Part shown: one piece after another, positions 17,094 through 25,054 of the stretch
How the letters are laid out: every line of letters begins with the position of its first letter
Numbering within the stretch: position 1 is the first letter of the stretch
Origin: Ginsengibacter hankyongi
Lineage (GTDB): Bacteria > Bacteroidota > Bacteroidia > Chitinophagales > Chitinophagaceae
Direction: 5' to 3'
Assembly: GCF_008710285.1 (NCBI RefSeq)
Contig: NZ_VYQF01000012.1
Span: 57,292 to 121,291, forward strand
Length of the DNA: 64,000 nt
Translations under genes and position numbers: made by a program
Notes under the pieces: model-generated
Database searches by the model: none
Told to the model about the DNA's origin: nothing
The model's input: only the letters and a program-made list of their open reading frames with translations

Positions 17094-17211
17094 ATCCGAG
17101 GAGCAAAGCCAAGCAAAAGTTCTTATCTTCAACTTTTGAAAACAATATTGAACTATCATTCAGGGCAGGACGTTCAATGGATTTCCGCCTACAGCAATAC
17201 CCAGCGTTAGC
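17094..17211 (+). repeat. Half of an attC-like element, cut by the REP1-RAYT unit
   Basis: This ends in CAGCAATACCCAGCGTTAGC (to 17211), which matches the corresponding end of the element at 60956-61149 (GGCAATACCTACCGTTAGC on minus). The middle has AAAAGTTCTTATCTTCAACT, matching the shared centre of the other elements. The left half is missing and REP1 begins there. It is on the plus strand, opposite to the other units, and lies 36 nt before the HU gene. Confidence 0.55.
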
Positions 17212-17247
17212 AGTTATATTTAACCTCAGCAGATTAAATTCTTCTAC

Positions 17248-17559
17248 ATGAATAAAGCAGAGCTCATCCAAAAAATTTCCAAAGATGCAGGAATTACAAA
17301 ATTGCAAGCAACGCTCTTAATAAATTCCTTAACTGATTCCATAACAAAAACTCTAAAAAATGGTGGCAAGGTTACTTTAAACGGATTTGGAACTTTTGCG
17401 GTATCTAAGCGAGCTGCAAGGCAAGGGAGAAACCCACATACCGGGGCGTTAATCAAAGTCAAGAATAAAAATATCGCTAGATTTAAGGCTGCTAATATTT
17501 TTCAGAATATAGTTGGTGGTGGTACCGATGATACAGGTCCGATGAGAACAAAAAAGTAA
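17248..17559 (+). CDS. HU/IHF family DNA-binding protein
   Basis: A 103-residue nucleoid-type protein. It has the HU helices (MNKAELIQKISKDAGITKLQ), the beta-arm region GGKVTLNGFGTFAVSKRAAR, then QGRNPHTGALIKV, with the arm Pro in RNPHTG, and the C-terminal helix ARFKAANIFQNIV. The tail is extended by about 12 residues (GGTDDTGPMRTKK) beyond typical HU. It lies 36 nt after a GTTAGC cassette-type boundary and 4 nt before a small membrane protein gene with which it is probably co-transcribed. It may therefore be an accessory HU carried on a cassette-like unit, not the main one. Confidence 0.92.
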   Translation: MNKAELIQKISKDAGITKLQATLLINSLTDSITKTLKNGGKVTLNGFGTFAVSKRAARQGRNPHTGALIKVKNKNIARFKAANIFQNIVGGGTDDTGPMRTKK

Positions 17560-17563
17560 CTAA

Positions 17564-17953
17564 ATGAAACTTAGCGAATATAGAAAGAAATCAAATGAGT
17601 ATACAGGAAAAGCAAGCGAGATAACTCGTCAATTAAGTCTTGCCGGTATAGGTATAATTTGGCTTTTCAAAAATTCAAAACAAGATGAACCATTAGTTGA
17701 CCATTATTTGATCTTACCACTTATATTTTTATCGTTAGCATTATTTTTCGATCTTATTCAGTATGTACTGGGTGGTCAAATCTGGATAAAGTTCTTTCGA
17801 AGTGAAGAGGAGAAAGTAACTGATGATTCAGATCCAGACATTAAAGCGCCCAAGAATAAGAATATTCCAATATATATTTTTTATTACGCCAAAATTGTTC
17901 TTATGCTTTTTTCTTACGCTTTTATTATAGGATTTTTAGTCACAAAACTATGA
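17564..17953 (+). CDS. Small membrane protein, unknown
   Basis: A 129-residue protein with three predicted helices: one near residues 25-36 (LAGIGIIWLF), one near 48-66 (LILPLIFLSLALFFDLI) and one at the C-terminus (IVLMLFSYAFIIGFLVTKL). The loop between helices 2 and 3 is highly charged. No family was recognised. The start is 4 nt after the HU stop, so it is in the same transcript. Downstream is a solo REP1 palindrome. Confidence 0.72.
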   Translation: MKLSEYRKKSNEYTGKASEITRQLSLAGIGIIWLFKNSKQDEPLVDHYLILPLIFLSLALFFDLIQYVLGGQIWIKFFRSEEEKVTDDSDPDIKAPKNKNIPIYIFYYAKIVLMLFSYAFIIGFLVTKL

Positions 17954-18035
17954 TACGGTCGCAAACAAGAAATTTTTCGTTAATTGCGGTAAGTTGGAAA
18001 AGAAAAATTTGAGCAATTAATAAACTTTTGTCTCA

Positions 18036-18061
18036 GCCGAGTCTCCCGCAGGGGACTCGGC
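18036..18061. repeat. Solo REP1 palindrome
   Basis: GCCGAGTCTCCCGCAGGGG plus ACTCGGC. It is the same sequence as the REP1-RAYT ends, with no RAYT attached. Confidence 0.85.
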
Positions 18062-18125
18062 GCGTGAAGAGCAAGCTCGCTTAAAGATTACTGCTAATAT
18101 CGGAAGGCCCCACTAAGCACTACGG

Positions 18126-18179
18126 CCCTTCGATCCCTCAGGGCAAGCTAAGCTCACTTCGACAAGCTCAGTGTGACAA
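18126..18179. repeat. CACTTCGACAAGCTCAGTG-type interspersed repeat
   Basis: The stretch CCCTTCGATCCCTCAGGGC followed by CTCACTTCGACAAGCTCAG and TGTGAC is a well-known short interspersed motif in many bacterial genomes. Its origin is unclear. It lies in the intergenic region upstream of the permease gene. Confidence 0.5.
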
Positions 18180-18241
18180 CCATCTTTTCAGGCAGGGTAT
18201 CTACATCTCACCCTCCTAACTGTCCGCTTCCCAAAACAAAG

Positions 18242-18257
18242 TGTTCATATCCGAACA
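18242..18257. promoter_or_regulatory. Palindromic operator candidate, TGTTCA-N4-CGAACA
   Basis: This imperfect palindrome matches the perfect one at 49300-49315 (TGTTCG-TTTA-CGAACA). Both are 35 nt before a TATCAA block followed by ATTGGTAT(A/G)ATGGTTGAAA and about 127-129 nt before the start codon of a permease or permease remnant. A shared regulator site is the simplest reading. Confidence 0.6.
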
Positions 18258-18383
18258 GTTCATCAATTGATTATTTATATTAGTAATTCTATATCAACGA
18301 GATAAATTATTGGTATAATGGTTGAAAATATTTTTACCCTGGTGATAAAGGTTTACGATATACTAATGCACAACTCATAATAT

Positions 18384-20843
18384 ATGTTTAAGACTTACTT
18401 AAAAACCGCATGGCGAAATGTACTAAAGAGCAAATTGTTCTCCATTATTAATGTGATTGGCCTATCGGTTGGGCTTACCTGCTGCATGCTGATAACGTTG
18501 TATATTATTAATGAAACCAGCTACGATTCGTATCAAAAAAATGCGGCTAACATCTACCAGTTAGGCACGGAGTTCGTGGGCCTGGGCAACTTTAAGAAGC
18601 TGCCGAATACACCGGCGCCCATGGCCGAAATGATGAAAGCGAATTTCCCGGAAATAAAGCAAACCACGAGGGTTACCGCATTATACGGGGAAGACAAAAC
18701 CCTGTTGCAATACCAGCAGAGGCCGGGTGAGCCAATGAAATCTTTTTATGAAACAAAGGGATTACTGGCGGATTCTACTTTTTTCAGAATGTTCACTTAC
18801 AATTTTATTGAAGGCGATCCGCAAACCGCTTTAAATAATCCCAATACCGTTGTGCTGTCAGATGATATTGCCAATAAATTATTTGGCAACGAGCCGGCGC
18901 TAAACAAAGTAATTCATATAAGCAGCAGTACTAACGGTGATCATGATTTTTTAGTAACCGGCGTTTTTAAACCCATCGATAAGCCATCGCACGTTGACGG
19001 AAGATTTTTTATGAGCATGATGGGCGGGAAGATAGCTGATATGATTAAGGACGCGGGAACCAACCTGGTGAATAACAACATATATTTCACCTACCTGCAG
19101 CTTGATCCAAATGCCAATGTAAAAAGACTGGAATCGGAATTCCCTGCCTTCATTGATAAGTATGCAGGCAAAGGCTTAAAAGATTATGGCTTTGGCAAAA
19201 AGCAATTTTTAGTGCCGCTGACGAAGATACACCTTGATGAAGATGTAAAAGATAATTTAACCCCCGGCGGCAGTGTTACCTATTTATATATCCTCGCTTC
19301 CATTGCCTTATTCACCTTGCTGATTGCCTGCATTAATTTCATGAACCTGGCAACGGCGCAATCTGCCAAGCGTTCCGCGGAAGTAGGGATACGGAAAGTA
19401 TTGGGCGCTGAAAGGAAATTTCTTATTACACAGTTTTTGGGCGAAGCAGTTTTGATGAGCGTGTTTGCATTGCTGCTTGCTTTTGCATTTACTAAAATGT
19501 TGCTGCCATTGTTTAATTCGGTTTCGGGGCGGCAGCTTTCGTTTGAGGCTGGCGACAATGTATTGCTTATTGCGACATTTGTAGCTTTGTCGGTTATCAC
19601 CGGCTTAATTGCAGGAAGCTACCCCGCATTTTATTTATCTTCTTTTAATCCTGCGAAGGTGTTGAAAGGAAAGTTTGCCAATTCGCTGGCAGCGGTTTCT
19701 TTAAGAAAGGGCCTGGTAGTTTTTCAATTTGTAATATCCATTGTATTGATTATTGCATCGGTGGTTATTGCCAGCCAGATGAAGTATTTGCGCTCTGCTG
19801 ATCTTGGTTTTACTAAAGACCAGCAAATTGTTATTCCGCTGAGAAGTGAAAATGCAAAAAAAATATATGGTTCTTTCAAAAATGATTTGTTGAAACAGGC
19901 AGGTATCGCCAACGTGGGTGCGTCTATGTTTTATCCAGGCATCTCCAACGTGTCCGATAATATTTTGTACACCGATGGCAAAGATATGCAGCAGGGCAAA
20001 GATATTAAGATGAATTATATTGATACGCGGTACCTGCAGTCGCTGAACATTAAGCCCCTCGCAGGAAGATTGTATTCCGACTCCTACTTTACGGAAGATA
20101 CCACGGGAACAATGGTGATTAATGAAACGGCTGCAAAATCATTTGGGTTTAAAGATGCATCGCAGGCGGTTAACCAGAAACTCCATACTACTTACAATGG
20201 CGTTACATCCAATTTTAATATTATTGGCGTGGTAAAAGACTTTCATTATGAAGACCTGCATTTGCCGATAGGGCCTTACGGCTTTCAGTTAAATACGGCG
20301 TCTTTGTTTAACTACATGATTGTACATATACAGTCCGGCGATATGAATGCGGCGTTACAATCCATTGGAAATACGTGGCACCAATTAAATGCAACGGAGC
20401 CATTTGATTATAGTTTCCTGGATAAGGATTTTCAAAAAAATTATGATGCAGAGAACAGGCTTGCCGCTATAGTTGGCGACTTTACCATTATTGCTATTCT
20501 CATTTCGTGCCTGGGTTTATTTGGCCTGGCTACGTTTAGTGCAGAGCAACGCATAAAAGAAATTGGAGTGCGCAAAGTATTGGGTGCAAGTGTAACGGGC
20601 ATCGTTACCCTGCTTTCAAAAGATTTTTTAAAGCTGGTGGGTATTGCCATCATCATCGCATCGCCACTCGCTTGGTTCCTGATGAACAAATGGCTGCAGA
20701 GCTTTGCCTATCGCACACCTATTAGTTGGTGGGTATTTGTAATAACTGCGTTTATTGCCATGTTCATAGCGTTAGTAACCATCAGCTTCCAGGCAATTAA
20801 GGCGGCTGTGGCAAATCCGGTGAAATCGTTACGGACGGAATAG
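18384..20843 (+). CDS. ABC transporter permease, FtsX/MacB-like
   Basis: An 819-residue permease with two FtsX units. The N-terminus has FKTYLKTAWRNVLKSKLFSI and a first helix, then a periplasmic MacB_PCD-like domain (about residues 45-280), then three helices with the conserved AVEIGIRKVLG-type loop (SAEVGIRKVLGAERKF). A second MacB_PCD/FtsX repeat ends with QRIKEIGVRKVLGASVTGIV and the conserved tail NPVKSLRTE. No ATP-binding subunit is encoded in the window, which is usual for these Bacteroidota permeases. Possible roles are efflux of peptides or lipids. Closely similar permeases are at 49708-57051. Confidence 0.9.
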   Translation: MFKTYLKTAWRNVLKSKLFSIINVIGLSVGLTCCMLITLYIINETSYDSYQKNAANIYQLGTEFVGLGNFKKLPNTPAPMAEMMKANFPEIKQTTRVTALYGEDKTLLQYQQRPGEPMKSFYETKGLLADSTFFRMFTYNFIEGDPQTALNNPNTVVLSDDIANKLFGNEPALNKVIHISSSTNGDHDFLVTGVFKPIDKPSHVDGRFFMSMMGGKIADMIKDAGTNLVNNNIYFTYLQLDPNANVKRLESEFPAFIDKYAGKGLKDYGFGKKQFLVPLTKIHLDEDVKDNLTPGGSVTYLYILASIALFTLLIACINFMNLATAQSAKRSAEVGIRKVLGAERKFLITQFLGEAVLMSVFALLLAFAFTKMLLPLFNSVSGRQLSFEAGDNVLLIATFVALSVITGLIAGSYPAFYLSSFNPAKVLKGKFANSLAAVSLRKGLVVFQFVISIVLIIASVVIASQMKYLRSADLGFTKDQQIVIPLRSENAKKIYGSFKNDLLKQAGIANVGASMFYPGISNVSDNILYTDGKDMQQGKDIKMNYIDTRYLQSLNIKPLAGRLYSDSYFTEDTTGTMVINETAAKSFGFKDASQAVNQKLHTTYNGVTSNFNIIGVVKDFHYEDLHLPIGPYGFQLNTASLFNYMIVHIQSGDMNAALQSIGNTWHQLNATEPFDYSFLDKDFQKNYDAENRLAAIVGDFTIIAILISCLGLFGLATFSAEQRIKEIGVRKVLGASVTGIVTLLSKDFLKLVGIAIIIASPLAWFLMNKWLQSFAYRTPISWWVFVITAFIAMFIALVTISFQAIKAAVANPVKSLRTE

Positions 20844-21045
20844 GGAGTTGGTATTTGATGCGGGGATGCAACTAACGGTAAGGGCTAATCGGCTATTGGT
20901 ACTGAAATTAAAATTCCGCAGTTCGTATTCACGGATTGTCTGCCTGTGTTTTTTCTCAGTTTCATGTTTTTTAAAACTGAATCGTATTAATCATAAGAAA
21001 TTGTAGTTAATTTAGATTGTTTAAACCAAAATCTAACGATTAGAA

Positions 21046-21903
21046 ATGGATACTATCCGGGTGAGAATTTTAATTACTTGCGCTTTGATGTTCTTAACAA
21101 ACCTGTTATGCTTTTCACAATCTAAAATTGAAAAAATAGATCAATCACAAATAAGTAGTGTTTATAACCGTTCTTCATTTGGCTTTTCAATTGCATCCTA
21201 TATCGTTAACAAAGCAAAAGCTACTCCACAATCAGGAGCTTATCATCTTAAAACGCTATATAAACATGGATTTGAAGCGGGGGCTGATTACCATATCTAC
21301 ATCAGTAACAGCTATTCGGTGATGGTAGGGCTGCATGGAGGTGCTTCTGCTACGAATTACAAGCTTTTTATTCCCGGAAGCGACTTTAATCCGAGTATTG
21401 GTGGCAATTGGAATGAGTATGGGCCAGCTGAGTGGGCATATTACATGAGTGTTCCCATTTGGATACAAAAGCGTTTGTTTACGGGAAGTAATGGTTTTTG
21501 GAATGTTGTTGCAGGTGTTAATGTCAGGTATTATCCTATGCGATATAGTCACTATGGTTTTGCGGAGAATATATCAGATGTAAATGGCAATCAAACAAAA
21601 GTTCTGGAAATAGACGCCACAATGGGAAACAATTTGCGCCCATGGCTTAATTATAATATAGGAGGAGGTTATTCGTTATTGCTTCGAAATCATAATTACT
21701 TGCAATGCAACCTCGTGGCTAATTTTTCTGATAAGAAAATAATAGATGGAACCTACCAGATAAATGTTAGCGGCAAACCACAAAGTACCGGAACTTTCTC
21801 GGCTAACATGTCTTATGTGGGTCTGTCATTCAGTTACCTCTCTACTGGCACCAACAAACGACTTCGTAAGATTTTAGAGGAAAAAATGAAAAACGGTAAT
21901 TGA
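21046..21903 (+). CDS. Secreted or outer-membrane beta-barrel-like protein
   Basis: A 285-residue protein with signal peptide (LITCALMFLTNLLCFSQS). The rest is rich in alternating strands with aromatic ends (GFEAGADYHIYISNSYSVMV, WLNYNIGGGYSLLLRNHNYL), as in small outer-membrane barrels. It is paralogous to the next gene at 21973-22836: both share ADYxIxxSxxYSxMVGxHxG and SYVGLSxSY. The two are 69 nt apart on the same strand and probably co-transcribed. Function unknown. Confidence 0.75.
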   Translation: MDTIRVRILITCALMFLTNLLCFSQSKIEKIDQSQISSVYNRSSFGFSIASYIVNKAKATPQSGAYHLKTLYKHGFEAGADYHIYISNSYSVMVGLHGGASATNYKLFIPGSDFNPSIGGNWNEYGPAEWAYYMSVPIWIQKRLFTGSNGFWNVVAGVNVRYYPMRYSHYGFAENISDVNGNQTKVLEIDATMGNNLRPWLNYNIGGGYSLLLRNHNYLQCNLVANFSDKKIIDGTYQINVSGKPQSTGTFSANMSYVGLSFSYLSTGTNKRLRKILEEKMKNGN

Positions 21904-21972
21904 GCCTTAGAAGCATTTTAAAAAGAAATATTGAAGAGCAACCAGGAAAGACAATAAGCGAAATTCAAATCT

Positions 21973-22836
21973 ATGAGGTTGATCCGCCAGATTACAGTTT
22001 GGTTATTACCAGGAACCATTTTTTATTGTATCCTTCTGTTACCAGCTTTTGCACAGCAGAATAATTTCATAAAAAAAAACATCCCAAAAGTTCTCTTCCA
22101 TGGCTCCTGGTTCGGCTTTTATTTAATCCCCTACAGTACAGAAAAAGGAAAACCTGTAAGGCAATTGGGTCCCTATTCAATGGGTGCCTCAAATGTAGGT
22201 GGTATCGAGGCCGGCGCAAATTATTTCATTAATTTTAATAAAGACTACTCCTTAATAGTGGGTGCTCATGTTGGATTCAGTGGAAGAAATTTCAAATTGT
22301 TTATCCCAAAAACAGATTTCACCCCCAACCTGCAATATGACATCGATTTCCGGGGACGCCTCACTAAAGATTATGCTATTTACCTTTCCGCGCCGATATG
22401 GTTTGAAAAGAGATGGGCTGCAAAAAGCAATTCAACCTGGAATGTAGATGACGGGATAAATATACGCTTCGATCCGGACGAAGCGATTTATATCTATGAC
22501 TACGGTGGAGTAGATGTAAATAGCCAATATGTGCCGGTGCTCGATTTGGAAGGCTGGGTTGGAAATAATTTAAAGCCGTGGATAAATTTTAATGTTGGCG
22601 GAGGATATTCTTTTTTTCTTTCTAATTATAATTTCCTGCGCATAAACCTGCTTGCAAATTTTTCAGCAACAAAAGTTGTAAACTTTAATTATACCATTGA
22701 TGTGACAGGCAAACCGGAAAGTACAGGAACTTATTCCGCCAACTTATCTTATGTCGGGCTGTCAATCAGTTATATTTTTACTGGCACCAATAGAAGATTA
22801 TTAAAACTCTATCAGGAAAAATTGCATAGCAGGTAA
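21973..22836 (+). CDS. Secreted or outer-membrane beta-barrel-like protein, paralogue
   Basis: A 287-residue protein with signal sequence (LLPGTIFYCILLLPAFAQQ), homologous to the preceding gene over its length. Shared blocks include GGIEAGANYFINFNKDYSLI, PWINFNVGGGYSFFL and the end STGTYSANLSYVGLSISYIF. Tandem duplication is likely. Its stop is followed by a scar of an ABC permease 3' end at 22864, so the pair sits between an intact permease and a permease relic. Confidence 0.75.
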   Translation: MRLIRQITVWLLPGTIFYCILLLPAFAQQNNFIKKNIPKVLFHGSWFGFYLIPYSTEKGKPVRQLGPYSMGASNVGGIEAGANYFINFNKDYSLIVGAHVGFSGRNFKLFIPKTDFTPNLQYDIDFRGRLTKDYAIYLSAPIWFEKRWAAKSNSTWNVDDGINIRFDPDEAIYIYDYGGVDVNSQYVPVLDLEGWVGNNLKPWINFNVGGGYSFFLSNYNFLRINLLANFSATKVVNFNYTIDVTGKPESTGTYSANLSYVGLSISYIFTGTNRRLLKLYQEKLHSR

Positions 22837-22863
22837 TTAAAAACAAAATTTTATAAAGTTGAA

Positions 22864-22943
22864 AACCCGGTGCAGAGTTTAAGAACGGAATAGTGGGTTG
22901 GTATTTTATGTGCGGATAAAACTAACGGTAAAGGTTATTCGGT
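22864..22943 (+). pseudogene. Scar of an ABC permease 3' end
   Basis: 22864-22893 encodes NPVQSLRTE and a stop, the conserved tail of the FtsX-like permeases here. The following 50 nt (GGGTTGGTATTTTATGTGCGG, AAACTAACGGTAAAGG, TTATTCGG) match 20845-20897, the DNA after the intact permease gene. The homology starts abruptly. It is a partial duplication of the gene end plus downstream DNA. Confidence 0.7.
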
Positions 22944-22957
22944 CTTGTTTCAGGTAA

Positions 22958-23401
22958 TTATTTATTTCCTTTTGATAAGGTCATTGATATCTGCCCGGCA
23001 TGGTGGGAGTTATGGAAAAGAACGTGAGCAAATAATCTTATTCGTGTAACAGTGCCAAAGAAAGGAGTTTCAACGGGTTTCAGCCAGTCTCCTTCTGAAC
23101 TGTTTTCCACGAGTTCTGTTAGCATCCGGTAACCCCTGTCAATTAACTCTTTGCTGTATTTAACATCACGTCCCTGGCCGTTATCGGTTTTACCGATTGT
23201 TGTGTTTTGAACATCGGTGGGCATCCCCAAAAATTGACCAAATAAATTGAACGTTTCACCCACATGCCGGTAAATAAAACCTATTGATGCCGTTTTATCG
23301 TTTAGCCTTAAAGCCGCATTTTCTTCTGTAACTCTGTCAAAAGAAAAATGGCTGGTAAATTGGTTTTGCTTTACTATTTCCAGGAGAATTTCTTTGTACA
23401 T
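22958..23401 (-). CDS. DinB/YfiT-type putative metal-dependent protein
   Basis: A 147-residue protein of the DinB superfamily four-helix bundle. The His positions typical of the metal site are visible: RHVGETFNLFGQFLG near residue 47 and FHNSHHAGQISMTL near the C-terminus. Members include thiol-dependent S-transferases and damage-inducible proteins; a specific activity cannot be assigned. It is a single gene. An AT-rich stretch with a GTGTAT...ATACAC palindrome lies 20-40 nt upstream of its start. Confidence 0.85.
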   Translation of the reverse strand: MYKEILLEIVKQNQFTSHFSFDRVTEENAALRLNDKTASIGFIYRHVGETFNLFGQFLGMPTDVQNTTIGKTDNGQGRDVKYSKELIDRGYRMLTELVENSSEGDWLKPVETPFFGTVTRIRLFAHVLFHNSHHAGQISMTLSKGNK

Positions 23402-23421
23402 TATGTGATCATTTTAATTGT

Positions 23422-23442
23422 GTGTATTACTAATTTATACAC
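23422..23442. promoter_or_regulatory. Palindrome upstream of DinB gene
   Basis: GTGTAT, a 9-nt spacer TACTAATTT, then ATACAC. It lies between 21 and 41 nt before the ATG on the minus strand. It could be an operator; there is no second copy to support it. Confidence 0.3.
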
Positions 23443-23557
23443 TTGTATAACAAATGATGTGCTGGGAATAGGACGGCAGCTTGTAAATTTATTTACATTA
23501 ATGTGTAATATCCCGTGCTAACGCTCATGAATGCACGAAAGCTTGCGGCCTTATTTA

Positions 23558-25033
23558 CTACTTCATTTCTACAACGGCAACTTCATAGGGCTGAAGCGTT
23601 ATGGATTTTTCGGTTAATTGTTCCCTTGCAACCGGGTTTTCACCAGTTTGTTCATCAACATACTGAATCGTGGCATCTTTTACATCAAATGGTAAGCTGA
23701 TCTTCTCCTGCTTATTGCGGGGATTAATAAATAGAATCTTTTTCCCTTTCGCGGTACTAAAAGCCTGGCAATAAAAATCACCGTGAGCAGCAGTGGCTAC
23801 CAGCCTATCACCGGGGCCGAAATTATCTTTTAGCAGTTTCAATATCCAGTATCTTGAGTTGGGCTTGCCTGTCTTCCAGTCCATCATACTCACATCAGGG
23901 TATTGCGTTGGATAGCCCACTAGTTGCGATTCTCCGGCTACATCGATTCCCATTTTTGTTAATTCGAGAAATACGTAAGCATACATGGCGCCCGATAAAT
24001 TCCAATAGACTGCAGGAATATCTTCGCCGGTTGCCGATCCGATGATGGTCCCGATTTCATTAATGGTGGTAATAGTTTTTGGCGAAAGCCTTTTGCGGAT
24101 GCTTTCTATAAAACGAACCTTTTCAAGGAAGGCATCTGCCTTATCAAAAAAGGCATACTGGTATTCTTCCAATGGTTCGTTATTATAAGAACGCGTTCCA
24201 TAAAAATGATATGAGATGCCATCTAACGGAATACCGGGCTGATGATTTTTGTGATTGAGGAAATATTCAAAATGTTCGGGCCGGGCATTGAATGCGAGTG
24301 ACATGCCGATGAACTTTGTTGACGGTGAAATCTTTTTCATGGCACCGACTATTGCATCATACATCTTCGCGTACAACTGCGGCGAAATGCTATGCTCAAA
24401 ATCCGGCTCGTTCAATACTTCCCAATAAGGTATTTTATAAAAATGATTTGATTTATGATACTTGCCCAGTTCATCAGTAAAGCCGCCTTTGGTGTACCAG
24501 CTCAATAGTCTTGCATAATAACCTGCCACTTCTTTTGCAGTGGTATCTCTCAAAACGGTTCCCTGGTTATAGTTCCAGGACACCTGGTAGGCATCATCAG
24601 GATATTGTACGGGCGCATCGGTCTTCCACATCCATGCGGGCGTAGTGCTGAAATTGATTACAACGGAATGTCCGCTGGTGGCATTCATCAACGCTTCCAT
24701 GGTGCTATCCAAATAAGTGAAGTCCCAGAACGTTTCTGTTTTTGTTGGCGGCTTTAATTCGGCAACGGCCATCTTAGGGTAGGGAAACCATGGAACATAA
24801 CGAACATAATCTGCACCTAAATTTTTTAATGCTTTAAAAGTGTTTTCATGAATAGGTGAGGAGGGCCTCACCATTGGATTTTCTACCACCTGCAGCGTTG
24901 GTGTTGTTTTGGAAACGAATACTGTTTTATTCCAGTCAACAGAAACACTATCCTGTGCATAGAGGTTCGGTATAAATAAAAAAGCGTTTACGCATAGCGT
25001 TAGAAAAAATGTAGCAATAAATTTTTTTGTCAT
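23558..25033 (-). CDS. Glycoside hydrolase family 39-like (beta-xylosidase type)
   Basis: A 491-residue secreted enzyme; the signal peptide ends near LYAQ (residue 27). It is a retaining GH of clan A: the acid/base is the Glu of VLNEPDF (about residue 209) and the nucleophile is the Glu of TINEIGT (about 326). Conserved substrate-binding features include YHFYGTRSYN and WEVLNEPDFEH. It is the third gene of an apparent minus-strand unit after the isomerase-like and GH35-like genes. GH39 members act on beta-xylosides or alpha-L-iduronides; here a plant-glycan substrate is likely. The C-terminus has a small beta-domain (KKILFINPRNKQEKISLPFD). Confidence 0.85.
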   Translation of the reverse strand: MTKKFIATFFLTLCVNAFLFIPNLYAQDSVSVDWNKTVFVSKTTPTLQVVENPMVRPSSPIHENTFKALKNLGADYVRYVPWFPYPKMAVAELKPPTKTETFWDFTYLDSTMEALMNATSGHSVVINFSTTPAWMWKTDAPVQYPDDAYQVSWNYNQGTVLRDTTAKEVAGYYARLLSWYTKGGFTDELGKYHKSNHFYKIPYWEVLNEPDFEHSISPQLYAKMYDAIVGAMKKISPSTKFIGMSLAFNARPEHFEYFLNHKNHQPGIPLDGISYHFYGTRSYNNEPLEEYQYAFFDKADAFLEKVRFIESIRKRLSPKTITTINEIGTIIGSATGEDIPAVYWNLSGAMYAYVFLELTKMGIDVAGESQLVGYPTQYPDVSMMDWKTGKPNSRYWILKLLKDNFGPGDRLVATAAHGDFYCQAFSTAKGKKILFINPRNKQEKISLPFDVKDATIQYVDEQTGENPVAREQLTEKSITLQPYEVAVVEMK

Positions 25034-25054
25034 GTTTCAGGTAATTTAATGGTG

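Noticed and set aside
20869..20905. CTAACGGTAAGG as an attC-like core after the permease at 18384
   Set aside because: No inverted arms at the expected distance; the stretch is instead shared with 22919-22943 as part of a permease-end duplication.
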